From Photorhabdus bodei (GTDB taxonomy: Bacteria > Pseudomonadota > Gammaproteobacteria > Enterobacterales > Enterobacteriaceae): 64,000 nt of DNA. The notes under the pieces were generated by a model. It was not told the origin of the DNA. It was given only the letters and a program-made list of their open reading frames with translations, and did no database searches. Where the stretch lies: positions 22,931-86,930 of the forward strand of contig NZ_NSCM01000011.1 of the NCBI RefSeq assembly GCF_003287735.1, written 5' to 3'. The first letter of the stretch is position 1, and each line of letters opens with the position of its first letter. Shown piece by piece: positions 19,910 through 30,510 of the stretch. A program made the position numbers and the translations under genes.

Positions 19910-21310
19910 ATGAGCGTAGCGCCTGTAGTCGACGTACTGCAAGGCCGGGTTGCGGTTGATAGTGAAGTCACCGTTCGCGGCTGGATACGTACAAGGAGAG
20001 ATTCTAAAGCTGGCATCTCTTTCCTCGCCGTCTATGACGGTTCCTGCTTTAATCCATTACAGGCCGTCGTTAATAATAATTTGCCCAATTATCAGGATGA
20101 AGTTCTGCATTTAACTACCGGTTGTTCTGTCGAAGTAACAGGAACAGTCGTTGCTTCCCTTGGTCAAGGGCAGAACTTTGAACTGCAAGCGACGAAAATC
20201 GTCGTGATCGGTATGGTTGAAGATCCTGACACCTATCCCATGGCCGCTAAACGCCACAGCATTGAATACCTGCGCGAAGTGGCTCACCTGCGCCCACGTA
20301 CCAACCTGATTGGTGCCGTTGCTCGTATGCGCCATACCCTTGCTCAAGCACTACACCGTTTCTTCCATGAAAATGGTTACTTCTGGGTTTCCACCCCATT
20401 GATAACGGCTGCTGATACAGAAGGTGCTGGCGAAATGTTCCGCGTTTCTACGCTGGATCTACAAAATCTGCCTTTAACTGACAAAGGTGAAGTGGATTTC
20501 AACCAAGATTTTTTCGGCCGCGAAGCTTTTCTGACCGTATCCGGACAATTGAACGGTGAAGCATACGCTTGTGCATTAAGCAAAGTTTACACATTCGGCC
20601 CGACTTTTCGTGCTGAAAACTCTAACACCAGCCGCCATCTGGCAGAATTCTGGATGCTTGAACCAGAAATCGCCTTCGCTAACCTCAATGATGCCGCCAC
20701 ATTAGCTGAAAATATGCTGAAATATGTTTTCAAAGCCGCATTGGCAGAGCGTGCTGATGATCTGCAATTCTTCGCTGAACGCGTAGATAAAGATGTTATC
20801 ACCCGCCTGGAAAAATTTATCAATTCTGACTTTGCTCAGATTGATTACACCAGTGCCATTGAAATTCTGCAAAACTGCGGCCAGAAATTTGAAAATCCAG
20901 TCTTCTGGGGAGTTGACCTTTCTTCGGAACATGAACGTTATCTGGCAGAGAAACATTTCCAAGCTCCGGTCGTCGTGAAAAACTATCCAAAAGATATTAA
21001 AGCCTTCTATATGCGAATGAACGACGACGGTAAAACTGTCGCGGCAATGGATGTACTTGCACCAGGCATTGGCGAAATTATCGGTGGCTCACAGCGTGAA
21101 GAGCGTCTGGATATGCTGGATAAGCGTATGGAAGAGATGGAGCTTAATAAAGAAGATTACTGGTGGTACCGTGATCTGCGTCGTTATGGCACCGTACCTC
21201 ACGCCGGGTTCGGGCTGGGCTTTGAACGCCTGGTTGCTTACGTGACTGGTGTATCAAATGTACGTGATGTCATCCCATTTCCACGGACACCAAGAAGCGC
21301 AAACTTCTAA
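19910..21310 (+). CDS. asnS: Asparaginyl-tRNA synthetase
   Basis: 466 residues, the normal length. N-terminal OB-fold anticodon-binding domain (about 1-110), then a class II catalytic domain with motif 2 around [19 protein letters not shown] and motif 3 GFGLGFERL. It charges tRNA-Asn in the cytoplasm. It has a purine-rich GAAGAGAG ribosome binding site and is followed by a strong intrinsic terminator. The asnS-porin-aspC order matches the ompF locus of E. coli. Confidence 0.97.
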   Translation: MSVAPVVDVLQGRVAVDSEVTVRGWIRTRRDSKAGISFLAVYDGSCFNPLQAVVNNNLPNYQDEVLHLTTGCSVEVTGTVVASLGQGQNFELQATKIVVIGMVEDPDTYPMAAKRHSIEYLREVAHLRPRTNLIGAVARMRHTLAQALHRFFHENGYFWVSTPLITAADTEGAGEMFRVSTLDLQNLPLTDKGEVDFNQDFFGREAFLTVSGQLNGEAYACALSKVYTFGPTFRAENSNTSRHLAEFWMLEPEIAFANLNDAATLAENMLKYVFKAALAERADDLQFFAERVDKDVITRLEKFINSDFAQIDYTSAIEILQNCGQKFENPVFWGVDLSSEHERYLAEKHFQAPVVVKNYPKDIKAFYMRMNDDGKTVAAMDVLAPGIGEIIGGSQREERLDMLDKRMEEMELNKEDYWWYRDLRRYGTVPHAGFGLGFERLVAYVTGVSNVRDVIPFPRTPRSANF

Positions 21311-21347
21311 TGATTGCGTAAAACAAACATTAAAAAATCATTATGTA

Positions 21348-21374
21348 TAAAGCCAGCAAAAGCTGGCTTTTTTT
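21348..21374 (+). terminator. Intrinsic terminator of asnS
   Basis: AAGCCAGC and GCTGGCTT form an 8-bp stem with an AAAA loop (21349-21368), followed by a run of seven or more T. Confidence 0.92.
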
Positions 21375-21411
21375 ATGCTTCCAATTCAAGACACGATCAA
21401 AAATCCTATTT

Positions 21412-21450
21412 CATTTACATTTTGCAATATATTATTTTCACTTTATTACA
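21412..21450 (+). promoter_or_regulatory. OmpR-like boxes upstream of porin 1
   Basis: CATTTACATTTTGCAATA is followed by further A/T tracts and a second TTTCACTTT. The shared CATTTACATTTTG also occurs upstream of the second porin and resembles the OmpR F-site consensus (TTTACTTTTG...). This is a resemblance judged by eye, about 200 bp before the porin start. Confidence 0.5.
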
Positions 21451-21647
21451 AAAATCGTCACTTTGTATCAATTAAATGATAGATAAAATCCACAGCTAAT
21501 GAAAAACTGTGCCCCGACTCGGACAGCACGATATTTTCATAAATAATTTCAACGAGTTTCTTAAAGGAATTATTTCTGTCAGTAACAGATGTCCGAATAA
21601 CGCCAATGATGGTCATTAACAATAGTAATTAAATGAAGGTAACAATA

Positions 21648-22793
21648 ATGAAGGGTAGTATCTTTTCCGTGGTCATCCCAGTGCTGTTGACTGCTGGTGT
21701 AGCAAATGCCGCTGAAATTTATAACAAAAACGGTAATAAACTGGATTTTTATGGCAAAGTTGATGTACGTCATCAATTCGCTAAAATTACCCAAAAATCA
21801 GATACATATCCTATATATAGTGAAGATGGTGATGCAAGCTACGTTCGTCTGGGTTTCAGGGGTGAAACCCAAATCAATGACCAACTGACTGGTTATGGCC
21901 GCTGGGAATACAATATTCAGGCTAACAAAGCCGAGGCAAACGATTCCGAAGGTAATCAAACCCGTCTGGGCTTTGCTGGTCTAAAATTGGCTAAATATGG
22001 TTCTCTAGACTACGGTCGTAATTATGGTGTTCTCTATGACGTCAATGCCTGGACCGATGTACTGCCAGTATTCGGTGCTGACTCCATGTCGCAGGCTGAC
22101 ACCTACATGACTAATCGTGCTACCGGTGTCCTGACTTACCGTAATACGGATTTCTTTGGCCTGGTTGATGGTCTGAACTTCGCCCTGCAATACCAAGGTA
22201 AGAACGACGAAGACAGTAAAAACGGCCGTAACTCACATCGTAAGCGCGGTGATATCACCAAGCCCAACGGTGGTAGTAACGGTGACGGTTTCGGCCTCTC
22301 CGCTACTTATGATATCGGTAATGGTATCAGCGTAGGAGGAGCCTACTCCAATTCTGACCGCCCTATTACACATGAAAGGCTCGTTACCTCTGTCGCTCGT
22401 GGTGAAAGGGCTGAGGCATGGAACGTTGGTGCCAAATATGATGCAAACAACCTATATCTGGCTGCCATGTATGGCGAAACTCACAATATGACCTCTTTCG
22501 GCTACCAAGATATTGTCTCTGCAAAAACTCGTAATATCGAATTAACTGCCCAATATCAGTTGGATTCTGGTCTGCGCCCATCTCTGGCATATGTTCAATC
22601 CAGGGGAACAACTTTTTTCACTCATCAAGACTGGGTAAAATATATCTCTATTGGTTCTTATTATAACTTTAACAAAAATTTGTCTGCCTATGTTGATTAC
22701 AAAATCAACTTAGTACATGACACCCCTTTCACCAAATATCTCGATGTCAATACGAATAACGCTGTGGGTATAGGTTTGGTATATCAATTCTAA
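21648..22793 (+). CDS. OmpF/OmpC-family general porin, copy 1
   Basis: 381 residues with a signal peptide ending ANA-AE, then the start of the mature barrel ([16 protein letters not shown]), repeated amphipathic strands, the constriction-loop region around [16 protein letters not shown] and the terminal VYQF. Trimeric outer-membrane porins pass small hydrophilic solutes. The frame is open from 21633, but the ATG at 21648 directly precedes the signal peptide and has AAGGTAA upstream. Compared with its neighbour this copy has more diverged outer loops (for example an Arg/Lys-rich segment near residue 195). It lies where E. coli has ompF. Confidence 0.92.
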   Translation: MKGSIFSVVIPVLLTAGVANAAEIYNKNGNKLDFYGKVDVRHQFAKITQKSDTYPIYSEDGDASYVRLGFRGETQINDQLTGYGRWEYNIQANKAEANDSEGNQTRLGFAGLKLAKYGSLDYGRNYGVLYDVNAWTDVLPVFGADSMSQADTYMTNRATGVLTYRNTDFFGLVDGLNFALQYQGKNDEDSKNGRNSHRKRGDITKPNGGSNGDGFGLSATYDIGNGISVGGAYSNSDRPITHERLVTSVARGERAEAWNVGAKYDANNLYLAAMYGETHNMTSFGYQDIVSAKTRNIELTAQYQLDSGLRPSLAYVQSRGTTFFTHQDWVKYISIGSYYNFNKNLSAYVDYKINLVHDTPFTKYLDVNTNNAVGIGLVYQF

Positions 22794-22845
22794 CAGTCTG
22801 AAATAAATTAGGTAGATTAATAGAAAATCCAATTAACGTGCTATG

Positions 22846-22866
22846 GTGCTCACTTAAAGTGGGCAC
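22846..22866 (+). terminator. Hairpin after porin 1
   Basis: GTGCTCACT (22846-22854) pairs with AGTGGGCAC (22858-22866) with one G-U pair and a 3-nt loop, followed by TACTTCTTCC. A likely weak terminator. Confidence 0.5.
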
Positions 22867-23092
22867 TACTTCTTCCAAGAAGAATCATTATCAGGCATCT
22901 GTTAAAAAATGATATGCAACACATCGACAAGCATATCAGTAAGTTACATATAAGAAATATGATTGATGAAATAAACACCACATTTTACTCTTTTTATTAA
23001 GATCAACAGGTAATTTTCTTCCGCCACTAACCGCGAGTCATTTTTCACTTTTTTGATCAACTGGACCAACCAGAGATTAAAAAACAATCTCT

Positions 23093-23135
23093 CATTTACA
23101 TTTTGAAACACTTTATTTCACATTTTTACTAAATT
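23093..23135 (+). promoter_or_regulatory. OmpR-like boxes upstream of porin 2
   Basis: CATTTACATTTTGAAACAC followed by TTTCACATTTTTACT resembles the direct OmpR half-sites of the E. coli ompF promoter (TTTACTTTTG...AACA). The first 13 bases are identical to the motif upstream of porin 1. Confidence 0.6.
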
Positions 23136-23187
23136 TTCTTTTTTATAGCATTTTGTGAGTGGATAAAAATAACAACCAATGAAACAC

Positions 23188-23215
23188 TTGACAGCGAAAC
23201 AGACGACACTAAACT
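23188..23215 (+). promoter_or_regulatory. Sigma-70 type promoter of porin 2
   Basis: TTGACA at 23188-23193 and TAAACT at 23210-23215, 16 bp apart, lie about 50 bp downstream of the OmpR-like boxes and 82 bp upstream of the ATG. The -35 is perfect; the -10 is a fair match. Confidence 0.55.
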
Positions 23216-23297
23216 CTCACAAATAGTTCCGTAGATTTTTAAAGAATTATTTTTGGCAGTGGCAGGTGTCCGAATAACACCAATGAGGGTAATAATA

Positions 23298-24452
23298 ATG
23301 ATGAAACGCAATGTTCTTGCAGTAGTAATCCCAGCTCTGTTAGCTGCTGGCGCAGCAAATGCAGCTGAAGTTTATAATAAAGACGGCAACAAACTGGACC
23401 TATACGGTAAAGTTGAAGTCCAGCACAAATTCGCTAACAACAAAAGCGGCGAAGATGGCGATAACTCCTTCGCCCGTCTGGGTTTCAAAGGTGAAACTCA
23501 AGTTAATGACCAACTGACCGGTTTCGGCCGTTGGGAATACAATATCAAAGGCAACCGCGCAGAAGGTACTGACGAAGAAACCAAAACGCGTTTAGCTTTC
23601 GCTGGTTTGAAACTCTCTGACTACGGTTCACTGAACTATGGCCGTAACTACGGTGTGGTTTATGATGTCAACGCTTGGACCGATGTGTTGCCAGTATTTG
23701 GTGGCGACTCAATGGCGCAGACTGATAACTTCATGACTGGCCGTTCTACTGGTCTGTTGACTTACCGCAATACCGATTTCTTCGGTCTGGTTGATGGCCT
23801 GAACTTTGCTCTGCAATATCAGGGTGAAAATAGTGAAAACACGGCTAATGGCCGTATCAACCGTAAAGACAACGGTGATGGTTACGGTTTCGCTGCAACC
23901 TATGACGTAGGTTACGGTATCAGCGTCGGTGGTGCATACTCTAATTCTGCTCGTACTTCTGCGCAAAAAACTGCCTATGATATTGATAGCAACGAAGGTT
24001 CTGCTGCCTTAGGTGATCGCGCTGAAGCATGGAACATTGGTGCCAAGTACGATGCTAACAATATCTACCTGGCTGCTATGTACGGTGAAACCCGTAACAT
24101 GACCCGTTTCGGTGGAAAAGTTGGTAGCGTGAATATGGAAAATGTCGCTAACAAAACCCAGAACATCGAATTGACCGCCCAATACCAGTTCGACTTCGGT
24201 TTACGTCCATCTCTGGCATACGTTCAATCCAGAGGTAAAAACCTGTTTGGTGACATTGATCATGATGGGAAAGAATCCGACAACCGCGATCTGGTAAAAT
24301 ATATCTCTGTTGGTAGTTACTACTACTTCAACAAAAACTTGACTACCTATGTTGATTACAAAATCAACCTGCTGGATAGCAATGAATTCACCAAAGCAAC
24401 GGGTATCAGCACTGACAACGTTGTTGGCGTAGGTATGGTTTACCAATTCTAA
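23298..24452 (+). CDS. OmpF/OmpC-family general porin, copy 2
   Basis: 384 residues: signal peptide ([17 protein letters not shown]), mature start [17 protein letters not shown], constriction-loop region [16 protein letters not shown] and C-terminal VYQF. The open frame extends up to 23253, but the ATG at 23298 has GAGGGTAATAATA just before it, as in enteric porin genes; the next ATG (23301) is equally possible. Strongly similar to the upstream gene with different loops. It is followed by an intrinsic terminator. Which copy should be named ompF cannot be decided from the sequence alone. Confidence 0.93.
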   Translation: MMKRNVLAVVIPALLAAGAANAAEVYNKDGNKLDLYGKVEVQHKFANNKSGEDGDNSFARLGFKGETQVNDQLTGFGRWEYNIKGNRAEGTDEETKTRLAFAGLKLSDYGSLNYGRNYGVVYDVNAWTDVLPVFGGDSMAQTDNFMTGRSTGLLTYRNTDFFGLVDGLNFALQYQGENSENTANGRINRKDNGDGYGFAATYDVGYGISVGGAYSNSARTSAQKTAYDIDSNEGSAALGDRAEAWNIGAKYDANNIYLAAMYGETRNMTRFGGKVGSVNMENVANKTQNIELTAQYQFDFGLRPSLAYVQSRGKNLFGDIDHDGKESDNRDLVKYISVGSYYYFNKNLTTYVDYKINLLDSNEFTKATGISTDNVVGVGMVYQF

Positions 24453-24502
24453 TTACCGTTGGTAAATTAGATTTAGCTGAACAAGTTAAGCATCATTAAG
24501 AG

Positions 24503-24529
24503 AAAGCAGCGCTTAGGTGCTGCTTTTTT
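24503..24529 (+). terminator. Intrinsic terminator of porin 2
   Basis: AAAGCAGC (24503-24510) pairs with GCTGCTTT (24519-24526), ending in a T-run. Confidence 0.9.
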
Positions 24530-24686
24530 AGTCTTATGTTTTCTCTCTACTATTCCAACTTTTTCTCACTCCGCAAACTGCCTCACAAGATTATCTTCTT
24601 TTTACGACAAATAGTTGGCAAACTGTTTTAGCAGCGTTAACCTGACTGCCCTTTTGGGCTTAACTCTGAGCTTTGGAATTACAAAC

Positions 24687-25877
24687 ATGTTTGAGAAAAT
24701 CACAGCAGCGCCTGCCGACCCTATTCTTGGCTTAGCCGATAGTTTCCGTTCTGATCCTCGTACAAATAAAATCAACCTTGGTATCGGTGTCTATAAAGAC
24801 GAAACAGGAAAAACCCCGGTTCTGACCAGTGTTAAAAAAGCTGAACAATATTTACTGGAAAACGAAACAACAAAGAATTATCTGCCGATTAGCGGTTTAG
24901 CCGAATTTGGCCGCGTAACTCAAGAATTACTGTTTGGCAAAGATCACCCAGTCGTCACAGATAAACGCGCCCGCACAGCACAAAGCCCTGGAGGTACAGG
25001 TGCTTTACGTATTGCTGCGGATTTTATTGCCAAACAGACTAATGCTAAACGCATTTGGATTAGCAACCCAACCTGGCCAAACCATAAAAACGTTTTTTCC
25101 GCCGCTGGCCTGGAAGTCTGTGAATATAAATACTATGACGCTGAAAAACACGCGCTGAATTTCGAAGACATGCTAGCAAGCCTGTCTGAAGCTCAGGCAG
25201 GTGATGTTGTTCTGTTCCACGGTTGCTGCCACAATCCGACAGGCATCGATCCAACCCCGGCACAATGGGCTAAGCTGGCAGAAATGTCTGCGGAGAAAGG
25301 CTGGTTGCCTATTTTTGATTTCGCTTATCAAGGATTTGCCAAGGGCCTGAACGAAGATGCAGAAGGCCTACGTATTTTTGCGAAAAATCATAATGAACTG
25401 ATTGTTGCCAGCTCTTACTCCAAAAACTTTGGCCTATACAATGAACGTGTCGGTGCCTGTACTATTGTTGCTAGTGACAGTGATACAGCAGAAAAAGCAT
25501 TTAGCCAAGCTAAAGCGATTATCCGTGCTAACTATTCCAACCCACCCGCTCATGGTGCATCTGTTGTCACTACCATTTTGTCAAATGAAGATCTGAAAGC
25601 AACTTGGGAACAGGAACTGACCACCATGCGCGAACGTATTCAGCGTATGCGTCAACTGTTTGTCAATACCTTGCAGGAAAAAGGGGCAAAACAGGATTTC
25701 AGCTTTATTATTAGCCAAAATGGTATGTTCTCATTCAGTGGCCTGACAAAAGAACAAGTAGAACGTCTGCGTGAGGAATTTGGTATATACGCTGTCAGTT
25801 CCGGTCGTATTAACGTCGCTGGTTTGACGTTGGAAAACATGGCTCCACTATGTGAAGCCATTGTTGCAGTACTCTAA
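24687..25877 (+). CDS. aspC: Aspartate aminotransferase
   Basis: 396 residues, the same length as E. coli AspC. PLP-binding Lys246 lies in [16 protein letters not shown], with the conserved HGCCHNPTG and FDFAYQGFA segments before it. It interconverts aspartate/2-oxoglutarate with oxaloacetate/glutamate in the cytoplasm. The reading frame is open from 24615, but the extra 24 residues are not part of the family; the ATG at 24687 gives [13 protein letters not shown], the usual start. It is single with its own terminator. Confidence 0.96.
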   Translation: MFEKITAAPADPILGLADSFRSDPRTNKINLGIGVYKDETGKTPVLTSVKKAEQYLLENETTKNYLPISGLAEFGRVTQELLFGKDHPVVTDKRARTAQSPGGTGALRIAADFIAKQTNAKRIWISNPTWPNHKNVFSAAGLEVCEYKYYDAEKHALNFEDMLASLSEAQAGDVVLFHGCCHNPTGIDPTPAQWAKLAEMSAEKGWLPIFDFAYQGFAKGLNEDAEGLRIFAKNHNELIVASSYSKNFGLYNERVGACTIVASDSDTAEKAFSQAKAIIRANYSNPPAHGASVVTTILSNEDLKATWEQELTTMRERIQRMRQLFVNTLQEKGAKQDFSFIISQNGMFSFSGLTKEQVERLREEFGIYAVSSGRINVAGLTLENMAPLCEAIVAVL

Positions 25878-25898
25878 GTTAACATTTACCTCACGATG

Positions 25899-25927
25899 AA
25901 AAGTCGCTGAATTTCAGCGACTTTTAT
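25899..25927 (+). terminator. Intrinsic terminator of aspC
   Basis: AAAAGTCGCTGAA (25899-25911) and TTCAGCGACTTTT (25913-25925) form a long self-complementary stem ending in T residues, 20 bp after the stop. Confidence 0.88.
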
Positions 25928-25986
25928 CATTCAGAAGATTCGATGTCCGACACAATTGCGATATTAATCTTACTAGGTACATCAAA

Positions 25987-26313
<327 letters not shown>

Positions 26314-26380
26314 TTGCCATCAAACAACTATCAGCCAGCCCTCAGATTGACACTATATTGAATATAAACGCTACGCCACA

Positions 26381-27028
26381 TCACCAACCTGGTACTTCAT
26401 CCTGTAAAAATGGATTAGTCTGCCGCTCATGACCTAGCGTCGACATTGGCCCGTGCCCCGGAATAAATTCATAATCATCACCAAGTGGCAGAAGTTTATC
26501 TTTAATTGAGTTAATTAACTGCCGGTGATTACCGCGTGGAAAGTCACTACGCCCAACCCCTCCTTTAAATAGAACATCTCCCATATAAATCAGCTTATCT
26601 ACATGATTCACAAACACAACATGCCCTGGTGTATGTCCCGGACAGTGCAATACAGATAAATCAACGCCCCCCACCCGCAGCTCATCACCTTCATTTAACC
26701 AGCGATCAGGTTCAAATGATGGACATTCTTCAATGCCAAACATCCGGCTTTGAGCTTGCAAGCCTTCGATCCAGAAAGCATCTTCCTGCTGTGGCCCGTA
26801 GACCGGCACATTAAAATGTTCAGCGACCTCCGCTGTTGCACCAACATGGTCAAAATGACCATGAGTCAATAAAATCTGAGTCAATTTCAGACCACGACGT
26901 TCTATCTCGGCGATCAGTTTTTCTGCTTCACCACCCGGATCAACAATTGCCGCTTCCTTACTCTCTTCATTCCAAATAAGGGTACAATTCTGCATAAAAG
27001 CAGTAACAGGAATAATTTGGTATTTCAT
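26381..27028 (-). CDS. gloC: Hydroxyacylglutathione hydrolase GloC (YcbL)
   Basis: 215 residues, the length of E. coli YcbL. Metallo-beta-lactamase fold with [10 protein letters not shown] (metal-binding HxHxDH), the distal His in HCPGHTPGH, Asp in MGDVLF, and the terminal PGHGP. It is a type II glyoxalase that hydrolyses S-lactoylglutathione in methylglyoxal detoxification. It is 45 bp from ycbK and probably in an operon ldtD-ycbK-gloC on the minus strand. Confidence 0.93.
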   Translation of the reverse strand: MKYQIIPVTAFMQNCTLIWNEESKEAAIVDPGGEAEKLIAEIERRGLKLTQILLTHGHFDHVGATAEVAEHFNVPVYGPQQEDAFWIEGLQAQSRMFGIEECPSFEPDRWLNEGDELRVGGVDLSVLHCPGHTPGHVVFVNHVDKLIYMGDVLFKGGVGRSDFPRGNHRQLINSIKDKLLPLGDDYEFIPGHGPMSTLGHERQTNPFLQDEVPGW

Positions 27029-27073
27029 TATTTCATTTACTCCATAGTCAAAACAAAATAGTTACTCACCAGA

Positions 27074-27622
27074 TTACCACGTCCTGACGGGACCTGTATC
27101 AATATGAACGAAATTACTATGTGGATAGTATCCTACCCCTCCCGCTTTCATTTTCAGAGCAGCCTTGCAGATACGACTAAGCTCAATACCTTCAATATGA
27201 AAATCCATCGCCCGCCCGCGAGTATGGTAACTCTGTTTAGCCACGCCTTTACTTTGCTTGCGCAACTGATTGTTGGTTACCAGTGAACGGTAACCAGAAA
27301 TGAGTTGTACAGGCTTATTAACCCCTATCATCATTTGCAGCAAATAAATCTGATCAAATAATTTAGGATCAATAGTCTTAACTCTATTTTGACGGTAATC
27401 TCGAAACAGATGATCCAAACGGGCCAGCTCTTCTTTGTTGTAACGATAACCGTCAAAAAATTCAGCTTTAATCGTTTCACCCGTATGTAAGTTATCAAAA
27501 CGTAAAATTCGTGGGCGTGGAGTGGCCAGAGTCGCAAAAGTATGCCCCGGCAACAAACTCAAGCCTAAAGCAGCGGCTCCCGCACTAAGCCACTTGCGGC
27601 GATTATGATCGATTATATCCAT
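27074..27622 (-). CDS. mepK: YcbK/MepK murein endopeptidase (DUF882)
   Basis: 182 residues. Twin-arginine-type signal (RRKWLSAGAAALG) then a DUF882/M15-like domain with SGYRS, SYHTRGRAMDFH and NFVHIDTGP, which hold the zinc ligands. E. coli YcbK (MepK) cleaves 3-3 crosslinks in peptidoglycan, the links that LdtD makes, so adjacency to ldtD is functional. The open frame continues to 27676 into a heptamer repeat, but MDIIDHNRRKW at 27622 matches the family start. Confidence 0.9.
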   Translation of the reverse strand: MDIIDHNRRKWLSAGAAALGLSLLPGHTFATLATPRPRILRFDNLHTGETIKAEFFDGYRYNKEELARLDHLFRDYRQNRVKTIDPKLFDQIYLLQMMIGVNKPVQLISGYRSLVTNNQLRKQSKGVAKQSYHTRGRAMDFHIEGIELSRICKAALKMKAGGVGYYPHSNFVHIDTGPVRTW

Positions 27623-27660
27623 GAAGAAACATCTACCCAAATTATAGAAAAAATAGGCCA

Positions 27661-27716
27661 ACTGGTCACTGGTCACTGGTCACTGGTCACTGGTCACTGG
27701 TCACTGGTCACTGGTC
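27661..27716. repeat. Heptanucleotide tandem repeat (ACTGGTC x 8)
   Basis: Eight perfect copies of ACTGGTC in a row, ending ACTA. It lies 39-94 nt upstream of the mepK start codon and 34 bp past the ldtD stop, in a region that probably forms part of the mepK leader. Perfect short tandem repeats with a unit not divisible by three are prone to slipped-strand changes. Confidence 0.97.
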
Positions 27717-27749
27717 ACTATGACAATTAATAACAAAAATTAGTTGCAT

Positions 27750-29474
27750 TTAGTTTTGTAAAGGTAACAACTTTGACAAAAACTGGGCACCTTGTCTCAC
27801 ACTATTGTCGTAGTCATAAATATCGGTACGGTACTGAGGTACCCCCTGCTCATCTACCCAAGCAGTTAAATAATGCAAATAAACTGGAATACGCTGTGGG
27901 ATGTTAACATAAACGGTATTACCCTGTTTCAGGGTATTATTCACTTTACTCTGATGCCAACCTACATCTTCCAATAACATACTTGCTAATTCTGAAGCCT
28001 TGTTAACCCGCACACAACCAGAGCTGATCGCTCTAATGTCTTTGTTAAACAGGTTATGGTTCGGCGTATCATGCAAATAGATAGCATCAGAATTTGGCAT
28101 ATTAAATTTATAACGGCCTAATGAGTTAGTCGGCCCCGGAGCTTGCCATATTCGATAAGGAAAGTTAGCAGGCGTAATCACGTTCCAATCAATAGTGTAA
28201 GGGTCGATGACACTGGCATCAGCACGCCAATTTGAAAAGATAACGTATCCTCGCCGTTGAAAATATCCGGGATCATCAACCGCCCGTGGTGCAATATCTT
28301 TTCTTGCCAGGCTAGTTGGCACACTCCAGGGAGGATTAATCACCACACTATTCAACACACTACTCATAATGGGTGTCTTACGGCTTGGGCGACCAACGAT
28401 CACTTTCGAGTCCAATACTTCCTGATCATTAAGATAATAACGCAATGAATAATCGGGAATATTGACCATAATTCCTGTGGACACATATCCTGGGATAATA
28501 CGTAAACGCTGGATATTAAGCGCCATCAATCCTGCTCTGGTTTGAGGCGAAGTATTTAGCCAATCTCTTGTGCGTTTACCGATTACACCATCCGGTGCCA
28601 ACCCTTGCCAATGCTGGAAATTTCTTACCGCAGTCACCAGTTCAGGATCGTAGATATTATCTGATTGAGTTGTCAGTTCGCTCAACATACCAAGACGAAT
28701 AAGTATTTCCTTCAACACAGCGACATCAGCGCTACTCTGTCCCGGTTTTAGCGCACTTTTGTCAGAAAGCTGTGGCCACGGTTTACTATCAGCCAGTTGT
28801 TTCATCATCTCCTTGCGCATATTTTCATATTGAGGATGGTGTGGTGCCAGTGCTGCGACATAAGCGGCCACATTGTGATCGATAATAGCTTGCTGCCACT
28901 GATCTATAACGACTGGTGAAGGTAATACAATTTTGTATGGTATTTTGTATGGTATAGTGCGATAGAGCCAGCTTTGGCCCTGATAGCCGACATCTGAGAC
29001 AAATTGTAAATAACCTAGCATAGCATCCGATAAGATGAGATCACGTCCCATCTGACTCAATTGAGCATCATTGAGTTCAATCAGCCATTGACCAAATTGC
29101 GGCTGAAACCCAGCCAAAGCCAGTTCTGAAAGTTGTTGTTCAAAGCGCTGAACCGCGAGTTTATCTTGCCACAAAGGTTGCATCTGGTTAGAGGAGTACA
29201 AACTAACCAATCGATCAAAGAAAACGGGCTTAATTTGTGCTGGTATCCAACTTCGCAGCATCTCACGGCGTTCTGTTTCTGAAATTGTAGCAGTTTGAAT
29301 TTGTATTTGTTCAGGTGTTGTTGTCTCAGATATCTTTTCAATCTGCATTTTTGGCAGATTTTGAATATCACCTTCAATAAGCCTATTCTGATGATTAGCT
29401 AAAGCATATCCAGCTATTATCGATGTGCTACAAATAACCGAAATACACAGTGGCTTTATCGCTCTTTTTACCAT
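27750..29474 (-). CDS. ldtD: L,D-transpeptidase LdtD (YcbB)
   Basis: 574 residues, about 40 shorter than E. coli LdtD. Order: N-terminal signal/anchor (7-26), a helical scaffold, a peptidoglycan-binding repeat (about 245-305) and the YkuD catalytic domain with HDTP and the active-site SSGCVR (Cys487). It forms 3-3 peptide crosslinks in periplasmic peptidoglycan, important under envelope stress and for carbapenem tolerance. A perfect 12-bp tandem duplication (28931-28954) encodes IPYKIPYK inside the scaffold region. Confidence 0.93.
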   Translation of the reverse strand: MVKRAIKPLCISVICSTSIIAGYALANHQNRLIEGDIQNLPKMQIEKISETTTPEQIQIQTATISETERREMLRSWIPAQIKPVFFDRLVSLYSSNQMQPLWQDKLAVQRFEQQLSELALAGFQPQFGQWLIELNDAQLSQMGRDLILSDAMLGYLQFVSDVGYQGQSWLYRTIPYKIPYKIVLPSPVVIDQWQQAIIDHNVAAYVAALAPHHPQYENMRKEMMKQLADSKPWPQLSDKSALKPGQSSADVAVLKEILIRLGMLSELTTQSDNIYDPELVTAVRNFQHWQGLAPDGVIGKRTRDWLNTSPQTRAGLMALNIQRLRIIPGYVSTGIMVNIPDYSLRYYLNDQEVLDSKVIVGRPSRKTPIMSSVLNSVVINPPWSVPTSLARKDIAPRAVDDPGYFQRRGYVIFSNWRADASVIDPYTIDWNVITPANFPYRIWQAPGPTNSLGRYKFNMPNSDAIYLHDTPNHNLFNKDIRAISSGCVRVNKASELASMLLEDVGWHQSKVNNTLKQGNTVYVNIPQRIPVYLHYLTAWVDEQGVPQYRTDIYDYDNSVRQGAQFLSKLLPLQN

Positions 29475-29790
29475 ATCAACATACCCACCTTCATAACATT
29501 CTCATGAGTTAATTTTAATTATGACAAATTCAAACTCTAATCAAAGAAAAACAACAAGTTATTTACATTGTAAACTATTTACTTACAAAGGGAATACAAT
29601 AAGCCATCACCAACCAAGCCAAAAAGACGCCAAAGCGTTTCGTCTATATCCAAGGCATTCAAACCGCTTTCTTAATCCAGCAGAAAGACCTACCTGATAA
29701 CAGGCAGGCCCTTAATTCAACGTTATTCCTATGATAATTTCTGAACGATAATTTCTGATTTACTACATCTGGTTTACTACAGCGCGACTA
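29475..29790. other. Gap between ldtD and the TetR-type regulator
   Basis: 316 bp. It contains the presumed ldtD promoter and the terminator of the regulator at 29684-29708. No mukBEF-related sequence follows ldtD here, unlike in E. coli; accessory genes start at this point. Confidence 0.6.
29684..29708 (-). terminator. Terminator of the TetR-family gene
   Basis: On the minus strand CCTGCCTG pairs with CAGGTAGG (one G-U pair, 4-nt loop), followed by TCTTTCT, about 80 bp past the stop codon. Confidence 0.65.
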
Positions 29791-30465
29791 TCATGATGAA
29801 GAAGTGCTATCACATGAGGAAGTACCATATGCAGCGAGAAATGACTGAACAGCGATGGCAATTCGCTGAGATTGCTCCTCTGGAGTAGGTAAACCAATGC
29901 CCAAAGTAGCCTTAAGCCTTGGCGTTCCAATGATGCCATCGATAAACACCTCTGCGGAGATTTTCGGGTCTACTATGTTCAATTTTCCCTCCTTCATCTT
30001 TCGCACCAGATATTCGACAAGAAAATCTACTATCTTTTTGACACCCTTTTCATAATAGATTTTACCTAATTGCGGAAAACGTTGGGCCTCCAGAGTGACC
30101 ACCCGGTAATTTGCAATCATTGTTTCTGAAAGAATTACCGTGAAAATTTCCTCTGCAAAAATGGTTAACGCTTTCCCAATATCGGGTTCGGGATTCATGG
30201 TCTTGTCAAGACCGCCTTCAACTTCTTCTATTCTCTGCTTAACAACAGCGACTAACAGCTCTTCTTTAGAAGGAAATCGACTATAATAGGTTCCCTTCGA
30301 AGCATTAGCACGTTTCGCCATCTCATTGATACTGGCACCATCAAAACCCCGTTCTGCAAATACCTGAGCAGCAATCTTTAACAGCTCGTTAACTCGTTCT
30401 CCTGAAATTCTAGAGTACGAACGGGTTCTTTTGTGATCTGTTTGGGCTTTAGGTGTATTTGTCAT
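29791..30465 (-). CDS. TetR/AcrR-family transcriptional regulator
   Basis: 224 residues. N-terminal TetR DNA-binding domain (about 25-75): ILKIAAQVFAERGFDGAS-like helix 1, then the helix-turn-helix ending KGTYYSRFPSKEELL. The C-terminal part is a TetR_C-type ligand domain. It is divergent from a FAD monooxygenase gene, with a perfect palindrome in between, so it probably represses that gene and itself, released by a substrate-like ligand (inference). The last residues are Ser-rich. Confidence 0.88.
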   Translation of the reverse strand: MTNTPKAQTDHKRTRSYSRISGERVNELLKIAAQVFAERGFDGASINEMAKRANASKGTYYSRFPSKEELLVAVVKQRIEEVEGGLDKTMNPEPDIGKALTIFAEEIFTVILSETMIANYRVVTLEAQRFPQLGKIYYEKGVKKIVDFLVEYLVRKMKEGKLNIVDPKISAEVFIDGIIGTPRLKATLGIGLPTPEEQSQRIAIAVQSFLAAYGTSSCDSTSSS

Positions 30466-30488
30466 GTAAAAAACCTAAATTTTTATTG

Positions 30489-30502
30489 GTACCGAACGGT
30501 AC
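30489..30502. promoter_or_regulatory. Probable operator of the TetR-family regulator
   Basis: GTACCGAACGGTAC is a perfect palindrome (6-bp arms, AA centre) 23 bp upstream of the regulator start. It lies just before a TATACT -10 element (30505-30510) facing the monooxygenase, with TTTATT in the -35 position. A repressor bound here would block the promoter. Confidence 0.7.
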
Positions 30503-30504
30503 GG

Positions 30505-30510
30505 TATACT
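30505..30510 (+). promoter_or_regulatory. -10 element of the monooxygenase gene
   Basis: TATACT, with a weak TTTATT -35 at 30482-30487 (17-bp spacing), straddles the palindromic operator. It is 115 bp upstream of the ATG. Confidence 0.5.

Larger units (their letters stand above)
22794..23297. other. Inter-porin regulatory region
   Basis: 504 bp without a gene. It holds a hairpin after porin 1, the OmpR-like boxes and the promoter of porin 2. The long AT-rich leader is typical of regulated porin genes. Confidence 0.6.

Noticed and set aside
27661..27716. CRISPR-like array
   Set aside because: The units are 7 bp and contiguous with no spacers, so it is a simple tandem repeat.
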